Source: JBCDGZ01 sp038750655 (GTDB lineage: Bacteria > Bacteroidota > Bacteroidia > Chitinophagales > Saprospiraceae). From it: a DNA stretch of 64,000 nucleotides. The translations under genes and the position numbers were made by a program. Numbering within the stretch: position 1 is the first letter of the stretch; every line of letters begins with the position of its first letter. The DNA lies in the NCBI GenBank assembly GCA_038750655.1, contig JBCDGZ010000018.1, positions 4,003 to 68,002 of the forward strand, in the 5' to 3' direction. Shown here piece after piece: positions 26,924 through 35,014 of the stretch. The notes under the pieces were generated by a model. The model searched no databases. It was not told the origin of the DNA and was given only the letters and a program-made list of their open reading frames with translations.

Positions 26924-27082
26924 TTAGTCCTTTATGATCGCAGGCAGTTGATCGACAACTTCGGTGACAACATCACCGACAGAAAAAGTAGGACATCCCA
27001 TGCCTCGGTTGCAAGAGCTAAGGCTGGCCATCAGTGCAAGAAATGCGATGAAAGGGATTAACTTTTTGATTTTCTTAGTCAT
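26924..27082 (-). CDS. Small lipoprotein (52 aa)
   Basis: A 52-codon gene with ATG at 27082 and TAA at 26924. The product has a basic start (MTKKIKKL), a hydrophobic core (IPFIAFLALMA) and a lipobox LSSC with C24, leaving a mature peptide of about 29 residues. The mature part contains RGMGCPTFSVGDVVTEVVD. It ends 2 nt before the ytxJ start codon, which supports real translation and a shared transcript. Similar tiny Cys-rich lipoproteins with a GCP motif accompany ytxJ-like genes in Bacteroidota as I recall, but I cannot name a family. Function unknown; a redox link is guessed from the neighbour and the second cysteine. Confidence 0.72.
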   Translation of the reverse strand: MTKKIKKLIPFIAFLALMASLSSCNRGMGCPTFSVGDVVTEVVDQLPAIIKD

Positions 27083-27225
27083 GGTAATACTTCAGTTTGA
27101 AATTTGAGGGAACGAAAATACGAAGCCTTTTCTTTTAAGAAACGCTAAAATTAATAATTTTCAGTCTAACGCCCGACTTTCGATTCTTATTGTTTAACAA
27201 AAAAATACAGCTTAAGGTTTTTAGG

Positions 27226-27233
27226 TATATTTG
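27226..27233 (+). promoter_or_regulatory. Candidate -7 promoter element TATATTTG for mpl
   Basis: An exact TAnnTTTG match ending 20 nt before the ATG at 27254, in an AT-rich gap. A TTG lies too far upstream for a good -33 element, so only the -7 half is supported. Confidence 0.5.
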
Positions 27234-27253
27234 TCGCCAAACATTAATTGTCC

Positions 27254-28606
27254 ATGCGAATACACCTGATTGCTATAGGAGGGAGCGCGATGCATAATCT
27301 CGCTATTGCATTACATATCAATCATTATACCGTTTCTGGTTCGGATGATGAAATCTATAATCCTGCTCGCGATCGTCTGGCCCACCACGGCCTATTGCCC
27401 GCTCAGATGGGCTGGGATGCGGGCCGTATTCACGCCGACATTGACCTCATCATCCTGGGGATGCACGCGCGCCCGGACAACCCCGAGCTGGCCCGCGCCC
27501 GCGAACTTAACATCCCCATTCAGTCCTATCCCGAGTTTTTATATAATCAGGCGCAGCACAAAACCCGCGTTGTCGTCGCCGGCAGTCACGGTAAGACCAC
27601 CACGACCTCTATGATCATGCACGTTTTGCAGTACCATAATCAGGATTATGACTACCTGGTCGGTGCGCAGTTGGAAGGTTTTGACAATATGGTACGACTT
27701 TCTGATGCGCCGTTGATGGTGATAGAGGGCGATGAATACCTTTCGTCGGCTTTGGATCGCCGGCCCAAAATGCTGCATTATCGCCCCCAGATCGCCATTA
27801 TCACCGGAATCGCCTGGGACCACATCAATGTCTTTCCTACCTTCGAGAATTACTGTGAACAGTTTGCCCTCTTCTGTCAAAGTATGCCGGCGGGCGCTCA
27901 GCTGATGTACTTTGCCGCCGATGAACAGTTGGAGGCGATTGTTGCCCAGCACGGCCAGCACTTAGACGCTACTGGCTACCGTGCTTTTGCTGCGGAGTTG
28001 AAGGAGGGGCAGACAGTGCTGCGTCGGGAGAATGGAGCGCCAGTTCCGCTTTCGGTCTTCGGGCAACACAATCTGGCCAACCTACGGGCCGCTTTCCTGG
28101 CCTGCCGTCAACTAGAGATCAGCGAAGAGGCCTTCTTCGAAGCCATCCCTAGCTTCCGAGGGGCCGCCAAGCGGCTACAGCTGATCAAGGAATTGCCCGA
28201 CAGCATCGCTTACCTGGATTTTGCCCATGCGCCCTCTAAAGTAGAAGCCACCATCCATGCGCTCCAAGAACAATATCCGCAGCGGCAGTTGCTGGCCTGT
28301 TTGGAGCTGCACACCTTTAGTAGTTTGAATCAAAAATTTCTGAAAGAATACCGCGAAAAGATGAATAAGGCGGATCAGGCCATCGTATTCTATAGCCCTC
28401 ACACCCTGGAAATGAAGCGAATGCCGCCCATTTCTGCCCAAGACATCCAAACGGCCTTCGGCCACCCCAACCTACAGGTCATCACCGACAAAGAGGCTTT
28501 GGCCGCGCAGCTCAACCAGACCGACTGGACCGACCGTAACCTGCTTCTGATGAGTTCGGGGACCTTCGGCGGCCTCCACTGGTCCTCATTTCCCCATTTC
28601 ACTTAG
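27254..28606 (+). CDS. mpl: UDP-N-acetylmuramate:L-alanyl-gamma-D-glutamyl-meso-DAP ligase Mpl
   Basis: About 450 residues from the ATG at 27254; a TTG six bases earlier is an unlikely start. It is a Mur-ligase family enzyme of peptidoglycan recycling that joins recovered tripeptide to UDP-MurNAc. Visible motifs are the N-terminal IHLIAIGGSAMHNLA (the GSAMHNLA form is typical of Mpl rather than MurC), the ATP-binding GSHGKTTTTSM, EGDEYLSSALDRRPK, the central ITGIAWDHINVFP, and the C-terminal FAHAPSKVEATI. The 3' end overlaps the convergent DUF389 gene by 21 bp. The gene stands alone with its own candidate promoter. Confidence 0.93.
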   Translation: MRIHLIAIGGSAMHNLAIALHINHYTVSGSDDEIYNPARDRLAHHGLLPAQMGWDAGRIHADIDLIILGMHARPDNPELARARELNIPIQSYPEFLYNQAQHKTRVVVAGSHGKTTTTSMIMHVLQYHNQDYDYLVGAQLEGFDNMVRLSDAPLMVIEGDEYLSSALDRRPKMLHYRPQIAIITGIAWDHINVFPTFENYCEQFALFCQSMPAGAQLMYFAADEQLEAIVAQHGQHLDATGYRAFAAELKEGQTVLRRENGAPVPLSVFGQHNLANLRAAFLACRQLEISEEAFFEAIPSFRGAAKRLQLIKELPDSIAYLDFAHAPSKVEATIHALQEQYPQRQLLACLELHTFSSLNQKFLKEYREKMNKADQAIVFYSPHTLEMKRMPPISAQDIQTAFGHPNLQVITDKEALAAQLNQTDWTDRNLLLMSSGTFGGLHWSSFPHFT

Positions 28607-30043
28607 CTGGGGCTGCTGACCGGTTTTCGAGCTTAAAAAGCCTCTGAGCCGCTCTTCGATCTTCCTTCTATCCCGTACCCTTTTCCAGGCAATCGAGAGC
28701 ATCGGAGATTTAGGGGAGTCGGTGGAATCAATGTGATAGTATTTCACCGAATCAATAACATCGCCGTAGAGCGCCATGATTTCCCGCTCGACCGATCGTT
28801 CCAATAAACTATCGCCCGTGAGCATATCAATGCGTTTTTCTAGCCGTACAATTTCTTCATTTCGCTCAATGTAGGGCTGATTCATCGCCTCCACAATACT
28901 ATCGATCCGGGTAGATACCTTCGTCTCGATGCTGGTAAACTTCTTCAAATTGATCTCTGAAGTGGGCAGCAGTTCTACCTGAGCGTTTGGAATATAGCGT
29001 CGAATGCTATCTTTATAGGCATCGAGGCTCTTGGAGAGGAGCGGGGCGTAGACCTTGATGGTGATGTCCAGCGTCGAATCTGTGTGTACACTTTCCAGGG
29101 CATCGACGTACTTCATTTCCTTTTTAAAGCTTTTCAGCACGGCTGCTTTGACGGCATTTTCTTCATTGATATTTCTCAGCACCCCTCTTAAAATGAAAAA
29201 GCTGGGTACCAAAACGAGGATACAAAAGATCAAGATGATGCTGTTGGCCCGTTGGCTGCTGGTTTTATCCTGGTGCTGTACCGAGGGGAAATCCAAAAAG
29301 CGGACGATGGCAAAGGTGGCCAGAGCAACCAGTGTGGCGTTGAGAAAAAATAAATAGAAAGAATTGAGGGCAATTTGCCAGTTGTTGAGGTCGGTTAGGA
29401 TGTCGAAAGTAGCTTTTTTGGCCGTTCCGTAGCGAATCAGGCTGGCGATACCGAAGCCCGTTACGCAGAGTGGAGGCATCAAGGCAGTGGCGATGGCTAC
29501 CCCCGGAATGGCGTTGGATTTGTCCTTGCGGGAGCCCGAGATGATGCCAGCAATTCCTCCAAAGAGGGCGACCATAGCATCCAGCAAGGTGGGGCGGGTC
29601 CTGGCGCTGATCTGCGGGGTGATGTCTCCGAAGGGGGTAAAGAGAAAGTAGATGGTACTGGTAAACAGCGCAATGCCGATGGCAATCATAAAGTGGCGCA
29701 GCGAGATGTAAAGCCCATTGTAATCATTGATGCCAACGGCCATACCGACGCCCAAAATGGGCGCCATTAGCGGCGAAATCAACATCGCGCCGATGATCAC
29801 CGCCTCCGAGTTGAGGTCCAGGCCCAGCGAGGCGATCATGATCGAGCACATCAGCAGCCAGGCGTTGGCGCCATTCATGCGCTTGTTATTGCGAATGTTG
29901 ATGATGGTGCCTTCTTTGTCCAATCCATCCTTCAGGTCGATTAGATCGTGGAAGAAGTCTCTGATCCCACTAAAAATGTCTCCCAGTCCTCGGCTGATCT
30001 TTTCTTGTGGCTGCTTGCTATTGTTATTGGGCGTAGTCGACAT
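28586..30043 (-). CDS. DUF389 (TIGR00341) integral membrane protein
   Basis: A 485-residue protein with a charged cytoplasmic N-terminus, a block of about seven membrane segments and a long soluble C-terminal region. The DUF389 core is recognisable as AWLLMCSIMIASLGLDLNS, VIIGAMLISPLMAPILG and VAIATALMPPLCVTGFGI. The C-terminal 200 residues contain a compact alpha/beta part (DITIKVYAPLLSK) followed by helical sequence (VRLEKRIDMLTGD). The family is uncharacterised, with proposed transport roles. It is 27 nt downstream of the leftward lolD-type gene (start 30733, stop 30071), so the two probably share a transcript. Confidence 0.88.
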   Translation of the reverse strand: MSTTPNNNSKQPQEKISRGLGDIFSGIRDFFHDLIDLKDGLDKEGTIINIRNNKRMNGANAWLLMCSIMIASLGLDLNSEAVIIGAMLISPLMAPILGVGMAVGINDYNGLYISLRHFMIAIGIALFTSTIYFLFTPFGDITPQISARTRPTLLDAMVALFGGIAGIISGSRKDKSNAIPGVAIATALMPPLCVTGFGIASLIRYGTAKKATFDILTDLNNWQIALNSFYLFFLNATLVALATFAIVRFLDFPSVQHQDKTSSQRANSIILIFCILVLVPSFFILRGVLRNINEENAVKAAVLKSFKKEMKYVDALESVHTDSTLDITIKVYAPLLSKSLDAYKDSIRRYIPNAQVELLPTSEINLKKFTSIETKVSTRIDSIVEAMNQPYIERNEEIVRLEKRIDMLTGDSLLERSVEREIMALYGDVIDSVKYYHIDSTDSPKSPMLSIAWKRVRDRRKIEERLRGFLSSKTGQQPQLSEMGK

Positions 30044-30070
30044 CTTGGCTAATCGTTGATAAATTGAGGG

Positions 30071-30733
30071 CTAATTGGAGGAATTGATCAGTTGTCCATC
30101 CTCCATCACCAGAATGCGGTCGCTCATGTTGGCGAGTTCTTGATTGTGGGTGACGATGATGAAGGTTTGTTGAAAATCGTCGCGCAGGCGGAACAGCAGT
30201 TGGTGCAGCTCTTGCGAGGAGGCGGAGTCCAGGTTACCGGAAGGCTCATCGGCGAAGACGATCGCTGGTTTGTTCATCAGTGCGCGGGCCACTGCGACGC
30301 GTTGTTGTTCACCGCCAGAAAGCTCGGTGGGCTTGTGGGTGCTGCGTTCGGAGAGGCCCAGGTAGTTCAATAGTTCCTTGGCTCGCGCGCGCGCCTGCGG
30401 CTCCGACTGTCCGCCAATAAAAGCGGGGATGCATACATTCTCCAAGGCGGTAAATTCCGGCAGGAGGTGATGAAACTGAAAGATGAAGCCGATGTGTGTA
30501 TTGCGAAAGACCGCCAGTTGCTTCTGAGACAGGGCGTTGGCCTTGGTGCTGTCGATGAGCAGCTCGCCGCCGTCGGCCCGGTCGAGGGTCCCAAGGATAT
30601 GCAGCAGGGTGCTTTTCCCCGCTCCCGACTTGCCAACGATTGATACGATCTCGCCTTTTCCGACCTCCAGGTTGACTCCCTTAAGGACATGAAGGCTCCC
30701 ATAGGACTTGTGGATATTACTTGCTTTGATCAT
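30071..30733 (-). CDS. lolD: LolD-type ABC transporter ATP-binding protein
   Basis: About 220 residues from the ATG at 30733; a GTG at 30739 is also in frame. It is an ABC ATPase of the MacB/LolD class that, with LolC/E-type membrane partners, extracts lipoproteins from the inner membrane. Walker A is GKSGAGKST, the signature is LSGGEQQRVAVARAL and Walker B is PAIVFADEPSGNLD. The Q-loop region FQFHHLLPEFTALENV is typical of LolD. No permease gene is adjacent, so partners must be elsewhere. The upstream gap contains one copy of a 30-bp repeat with a promoter-like TATTTTTG on this strand. LolD fits better than MacB or FtsE but is not proven. Confidence 0.88.
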   Translation of the reverse strand: MIKASNIHKSYGSLHVLKGVNLEVGKGEIVSIVGKSGAGKSTLLHILGTLDRADGGELLIDSTKANALSQKQLAVFRNTHIGFIFQFHHLLPEFTALENVCIPAFIGGQSEPQARARAKELLNYLGLSERSTHKPTELSGGEQQRVAVARALMNKPAIVFADEPSGNLDSASSQELHQLLFRLRDDFQQTFIIVTHNQELANMSDRILVMEDGQLINSSN

Positions 30734-30782
30734 TAGCACTCGGCGATTTTATACGGCGTTATCAGTTGTTTTAATAGAAAGC

Positions 30783-30812
30783 ACCAAAAATAAAGATTCA
30801 GATCGTAATTTT
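30783..30812. repeat. 30-bp direct repeat, left copy (flanks the ThuA/cytochrome gene)
   Basis: ACCAAAAATAAAGATTCAG (30783-30801) followed by four variable bases and TAATTTT. The right copy is at 34304-34333; 27 of 30 positions are identical, with the first 19 identical without a break. Read on the minus strand it contains TATTTTTG (30785-30792), a TAnnTTTG promoter-like element about 52 bp upstream of the lolD start. Confidence 0.75.
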
Positions 30813-30818
30813 TTATTT

Positions 30819-33800
30819 CTACTCGTAATAATTCAACTGAATCCAATCTCCATTCATAATATACTGACCTTCATTTGCCGCATTTTTAAAGACCAAAAAG
30901 AGCGTATCCAAGCCCTGAGCGGGGTTGATAGCGGTTTCAAAAACTTTGAAGGCTTCCTTATCCTTGTCAAAGTATTCGATCGTTTTACTGCCCAGAAGTT
31001 CTCCCGTTGATTGGCCTTTTCTCACCTCTACGATGCCTTGGTAAGCGTATTCCTTGTTGAAGGCGGCCCCAATGCTGATACTGCCCAGGTTATCAAAATC
31101 GATGGGATTAATTTTGATCTGTTTGCCGGCTCTAATAGACCCCACGACTTTCCGCCCCTGTGTTTCCCAAACCCCCAATGCCTTATCCAAATCAACGGCG
31201 TGCTCCAGCTCAATTTTGGGCGGGATAAAAGTGAATTCTTCGATCACCGATAGCGCAGAGCCTTCGACATCGGGGTGTCCATCATCCAAATAAGAGGCAA
31301 TGAGCACGTATTTACCAGCCTCCTCGTCTTTTAGATGTTGATTAAATTCAAGACTACCAGCCAGGGGAAGCAGCTGTTCTTTTGTCTTCTTTTCAGGGTT
31401 TAGAGAAAGGATATAACTAACGATTTCATCTACTTCCTCAACGGATAGCTGGGGGTGAGGGGCCATCATTTGCTCCCCCCATATCCCTTGACTTCCCGTG
31501 ATAATGCGGTGGATAAGGGTCTCTTTGTCCTTTTTGTCATACCGCTGAGCAATAGCGGAATAGCTCGGTCCCGCCACTTTCTTATCCTTGTGATGGCAAG
31601 CACTACAGTCCGAGGCATTAATTAATTGCAGTCCCCGGGGCGATACATTTTGCTGGTGGCCCACACTGGCTAGGATGAGGTCTTCTCCCTGGGGGATATA
31701 ATCGAAGGTGATTTTCACTTTAGAAATATCTACGGTCCCGTCGGCGGAATTACCATCTTCCTTATCCATCACTTTGACTTGATAATTTACCTTTTTGTTG
31801 GTCCAATAGATCGTATTGTCACTGCTGAGATCGATGCTGATTTTTGGCGGTTCATTCCCCACCATTATCTTTTTATTCGTACTGGCACTTTCGCCTTCGT
31901 GATCCTTTACCGTCAACTCTACATCGTATATTCCTGGATTTTCAAAAACATAATCAAAATCAGGGACATTCTTTTCGATGATTAGTTTACCGTCTAAAGA
32001 CCAAGTGTAGGAGATTCTATCTTGGTCATAATCCATAGATTTTGCCGCAGAAAAGTTGACGGCCAAGGGGGCTGAACCGACTTCTTTATCCACCTCAAAT
32101 TGAGCAAGAGGGGGACGATTACCTGGATTGTAGGTAATCACGGACAGTCGGGCATCTAAATTTCGGCTATTCCATTTTTGGCCATATTCCAGAACATACA
32201 GTTTACCATCTTTAGAAAACAGCATATCCATCGGATGAGAGAATTCCGTATTGGGCAGAAAAGGATCGGCTTGAATCATTTGTTGATCTTTATCTAAATG
32301 GACCACATATATCCAGTCTCTCATCCATTCGTAGACCAACCATTTGCCATCAAAATAATCCGGAAAGGCATGCTCCGATGCCGGATAATCTTCTTTGTGG
32401 TAGATAGGGCCAGACATGGGATTGACGCCGCCCAAGCCGAGCCACGGAAATTCCTCAGACTTTTCATAACTGTACCAAATCATAGACTCCTTTATCGCTG
32501 GCAACTTTTGTATGCCTGTATTATTAGGGGAATTGTTGACAATATTTTCGGGGTCAAAGACCGCCCCGGATTTTTCTCTTGCAAAGTCATAATCAGTGTA
32601 CATTTGATTGTTACCACGACTGTACGGCCAGCCATAAAAGCCGGCTGCTCTGGCTTGGTTGAACTCGCCCATCCCAACGGGCCCTCGCAAGCTATCGGCT
32701 AGCCCCGCATCCGGCCCGACATCCCCCCAGTACAAATACTTAGTTTTAGCATCAATAGATAATCGAAAGGGATTTCGGCACCCCATTACGTAAATTTCTG
32801 GGCGGCAGTTGGCGGTCCCCTCCGGGAAAAGGTTACCGGCGGGGATGGTGTAACTTCCATCCTCCGTAGGTTGGATTCTTAAGATTTTACCTCTCAAATC
32901 ATTGGTGTTAGCCGCTGTTCCCTGCGCATCAAAGTGCTCCCGATTGGGCCTTTCGTCTATGGGAGCAAAGCCGGAGGACTCAAAAGGATTGGTATTATCG
33001 CCCACCCCAATATACAGCAGACCGTCTGGTCCAAATTCTAAAGAGCCCCCACTATGGCAACATTCTCTGACCAGGGGTATTTTAAAAAGTATTTTTTCAT
33101 CCGATAATTTATCTTCCTTCAGGGTAAATCGAGAAATATGCTGGGTAGCCTCTGTAATGTTAGGCGAGTAGAACAAATAAATCCAGCTATTATCTTGGTA
33201 ATTTGGATCAACGGCTATTCCCAATAAGCCATCTTCATTGTCGTAATGTACGTCCAGCGTGTCCAGGATAGTGACTCGCTCCGTTGCATAATCAAAAAGC
33301 TTAATGACGCCTCTTCGCTCGATGTAGATAATACCTCTTGAAGCCAGCTCATCCAATTCCATAGGTTCGTCCAGATTAAAATCCAGCACCCTTTTATTGA
33401 AACGATTTTCCTCGGGTATTCTCAAGGTTGAGGCTTTGGTGTAATCTAGACTGTTTGGCCCTATTGCATATTCAATACCTGCCCCAATTTGTTTTAAAAA
33501 CAAAGGATCTTGGTAGGTTTCCTCCTTGTGTCCTAATGCCGTGTAAAAAGCTCGCCCGCCATCAAATTGATGTTTCCAGACCACGGGATGATTTTTTCCG
33601 TTCGTACCTCCCTCGTAAGAAGATTCATCAACGGCTACCAAGACTTCAATGTTTGGATTAATGGATCTGAAGTTGTACCACTCCTCATTGAACGACCAAA
33701 CTTCGGGGAGCCCCTTACAGCAAACTTCCCCTTTGCTAGTACAGCTTAGCTTCGCATCTTGAATCGCTGGATGACCGTCAAAATAGGCCCCTACCAGTTG

Positions 33801-34199
33801 ATTGTACCAGGCCCAGTGGTATTCGGTATCGGTGGCTGCGTGAATCCCCACAAAACCTCCTCCAGCCTGAATATATCGCTCAAAATCAGCCTGTTGTATG
33901 TTGTTCAGAACATCTCCCGTTGTATTTAGGAAAATGACTGCCGCGTATTGCCTTAAAGAATCTTCGGTAAAATAAACGGCCTCTTCAGTGGCTGTAACCT
34001 GGATGCCTTCGGATTCCATCAATTGTCTGATGGATTGTACTCCTGCTTCAATAGAGGCGTGTCGAAACTCAGCAGTCTTTGAAAAAATAAGGACCTTTTT
34101 CTCCGTTTTCGAGCAGGAAGCGAAAAGAACAAGGCAAAGCAAAAAGAGGATCGTTTGTGATTGTCTTATTGGCTTAGGGAAGTGGATTATACTGTTCAT
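30819..34199 (-). CDS. ThuA - PQQ-type sugar dehydrogenase - PKD - cytochrome c - CBM6-like lipoprotein
   Basis: A 1126-residue lipoprotein (lipobox LFASC near residue 29). Domains in order are: a ThuA-like glutamine-amidotransferase fold (~35-250, VLIFSKTAEFRHASI, GFVGIHAATDTEYHW); a six-bladed glucose/sorbosone dehydrogenase-type beta propeller (~285-690, GLLGIAVDPNY, RECCHSGGSLEFGPDGLLYIG, YVMGCRNPFRLS); a PKD domain (~695-790, ISYTWSLDGK, FENPGIYDVELTVKDHEG); and cytochrome c (~850-940) with haem motif CSACH (C865, C868, H869). The final part is a CBM6-like carbohydrate-binding domain. It probably oxidises a sugar outside the inner membrane and passes electrons to haem. The gene is flanked by 30-bp direct repeats. 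Similar fusions are known in Bacteroidota; the substrate is unknown. Confidence 0.9.
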   Translation of the reverse strand: MNSIIHFPKPIRQSQTILFLLCLVLFASCSKTEKKVLIFSKTAEFRHASIEAGVQSIRQLMESEGIQVTATEEAVYFTEDSLRQYAAVIFLNTTGDVLNNIQQADFERYIQAGGGFVGIHAATDTEYHWAWYNQLVGAYFDGHPAIQDAKLSCTSKGEVCCKGLPEVWSFNEEWYNFRSINPNIEVLVAVDESSYEGGTNGKNHPVVWKHQFDGGRAFYTALGHKEETYQDPLFLKQIGAGIEYAIGPNSLDYTKASTLRIPEENRFNKRVLDFNLDEPMELDELASRGIIYIERRGVIKLFDYATERVTILDTLDVHYDNEDGLLGIAVDPNYQDNSWIYLFYSPNITEATQHISRFTLKEDKLSDEKILFKIPLVRECCHSGGSLEFGPDGLLYIGVGDNTNPFESSGFAPIDERPNREHFDAQGTAANTNDLRGKILRIQPTEDGSYTIPAGNLFPEGTANCRPEIYVMGCRNPFRLSIDAKTKYLYWGDVGPDAGLADSLRGPVGMGEFNQARAAGFYGWPYSRGNNQMYTDYDFAREKSGAVFDPENIVNNSPNNTGIQKLPAIKESMIWYSYEKSEEFPWLGLGGVNPMSGPIYHKEDYPASEHAFPDYFDGKWLVYEWMRDWIYVVHLDKDQQMIQADPFLPNTEFSHPMDMLFSKDGKLYVLEYGQKWNSRNLDARLSVITYNPGNRPPLAQFEVDKEVGSAPLAVNFSAAKSMDYDQDRISYTWSLDGKLIIEKNVPDFDYVFENPGIYDVELTVKDHEGESASTNKKIMVGNEPPKISIDLSSDNTIYWTNKKVNYQVKVMDKEDGNSADGTVDISKVKITFDYIPQGEDLILASVGHQQNVSPRGLQLINASDCSACHHKDKKVAGPSYSAIAQRYDKKDKETLIHRIITGSQGIWGEQMMAPHPQLSVEEVDEIVSYILSLNPEKKTKEQLLPLAGSLEFNQHLKDEEAGKYVLIASYLDDGHPDVEGSALSVIEEFTFIPPKIELEHAVDLDKALGVWETQGRKVVGSIRAGKQIKINPIDFDNLGSISIGAAFNKEYAYQGIVEVRKGQSTGELLGSKTIEYFDKDKEAFKVFETAINPAQGLDTLFLVFKNAANEGQYIMNGDWIQLNYYE

Positions 34200-34303
34200 A
34201 CTAATTTTATGCTATACTTATTCTATGATTGTGATTCATTCTTAGAGCAATCAATTATCGACAAGCAAGCGTCCGTTACTACTAGTTGCTTCAGTAGGGC
34301 TTA

Positions 34304-34333
34304 CCAAAAATAAAGATTCAGCTGATAATTTTG
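34304..34333. repeat. 30-bp direct repeat, right copy
   Basis: The second copy of the repeat at 30783-30812, in the same orientation, 105 bp upstream of the leftward ThuA-fusion start. Its minus-strand TATTTTTG (34306-34313) could be the -7 element of that gene. The first 19 bases are identical to the left copy. Confidence 0.75.
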
Positions 34334-34425
34334 AGATTTTTTTCAATTTTTTCAAAGCATTTGGCCGTTTCCCCAAAATCCCTTTGCTTTGCACTCCATA
34401 AGCAGCAATCAATCATCAACAAGCC

Positions 34426-34812
34426 ATGTACCTTAAATCTTTCCAGGACTGCCCGGCCTTTCTGGCCGGCGATCACACCCAAATCCGAGAGTTATTGCAT
34501 CCAAATAAGGACACTGTGCCGCTGAATTACAGCCTGGCTCATGCTAGCGTTGGGGCGGGAGAGGCCTCCTTGCCTCATATCCTCAAGCGCAGCTCGGAGG
34601 TCTATGTAATCCTGCAAGGAGAGGGGGAAATGCACATTGATGGAGAGACGGCTCCGCTGAAGACCGGCCAATTGGTGTACATTCCGGCGGGTGCCAAGCA
34701 GCACATTGTTAATACTGGGACGTTAGAACTACAGTTTTTGTGCATTGTCGATCCGCCTTGGGCGGAGCTGGACGAGGAGGTTTTGGAAGGCGGACGCCAT
34801 ATTGGAGGTTAA
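34426..34812 (+). CDS. Cupin-domain protein
   Basis: A 128-residue single-domain cupin. The metal-binding motifs are visible: motif 1 around PHILKRSSEVYVILQGEGEMH with His and Glu ligands, and motif 2 PAGAKQHIVNTG. A typical FLCIVDPPW segment ends the barrel. Small cupins of this kind include isomerases, dioxygenases and sugar-binding proteins; the sequence alone does not decide. It stands between the ThuA-fusion gene (divergent) and two glycosyltransferases and is the only rightward gene of that gap. The start is the ATG at 34426 (MYLKSFQDCPAFLAGD). Confidence 0.85.
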   Translation: MYLKSFQDCPAFLAGDHTQIRELLHPNKDTVPLNYSLAHASVGAGEASLPHILKRSSEVYVILQGEGEMHIDGETAPLKTGQLVYIPAGAKQHIVNTGTLELQFLCIVDPPWAELDEEVLEGGRHIGG

Positions 34813-34848
34813 AATTTCCGGCTTTTTACATTTGATCATAAAAAAAAC

Positions 34849-34856
34849 TATATTTG
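34849..34856 (+). promoter_or_regulatory. Candidate -7 promoter element TATATTTG
   Basis: An exact TAnnTTTG match after the cupin gene. A TTTG at 34831-34834 lies upstream, but only 14 nt separate them, short of the usual 19-21. It would give a leader of about 150 nt for the glycosyltransferase at 35015. Confidence 0.35.
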
Positions 34857-35014
34857 GGGTAGAAATTTGTTTAAAGTTTTATTGTATTAACCTCAAACCC
34901 TTTCGTTTATAGCATCATTCTACTCCAACTCAAGACGAAAATAAAATTAGTGTGAATGTAGTCGTAGGCTGCTGTAGGTCTGTGGCGAGTGTGGTAAACT
35001 TTAAACAACTTCGT

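Noticed and set aside
30783..34333. The 30-bp repeats as attachment sites of an integrative element
   Set aside because: No integrase, recombinase or tRNA lies nearby; the repeats are better explained as duplicated promoter regions, although cassette insertion cannot be excluded.
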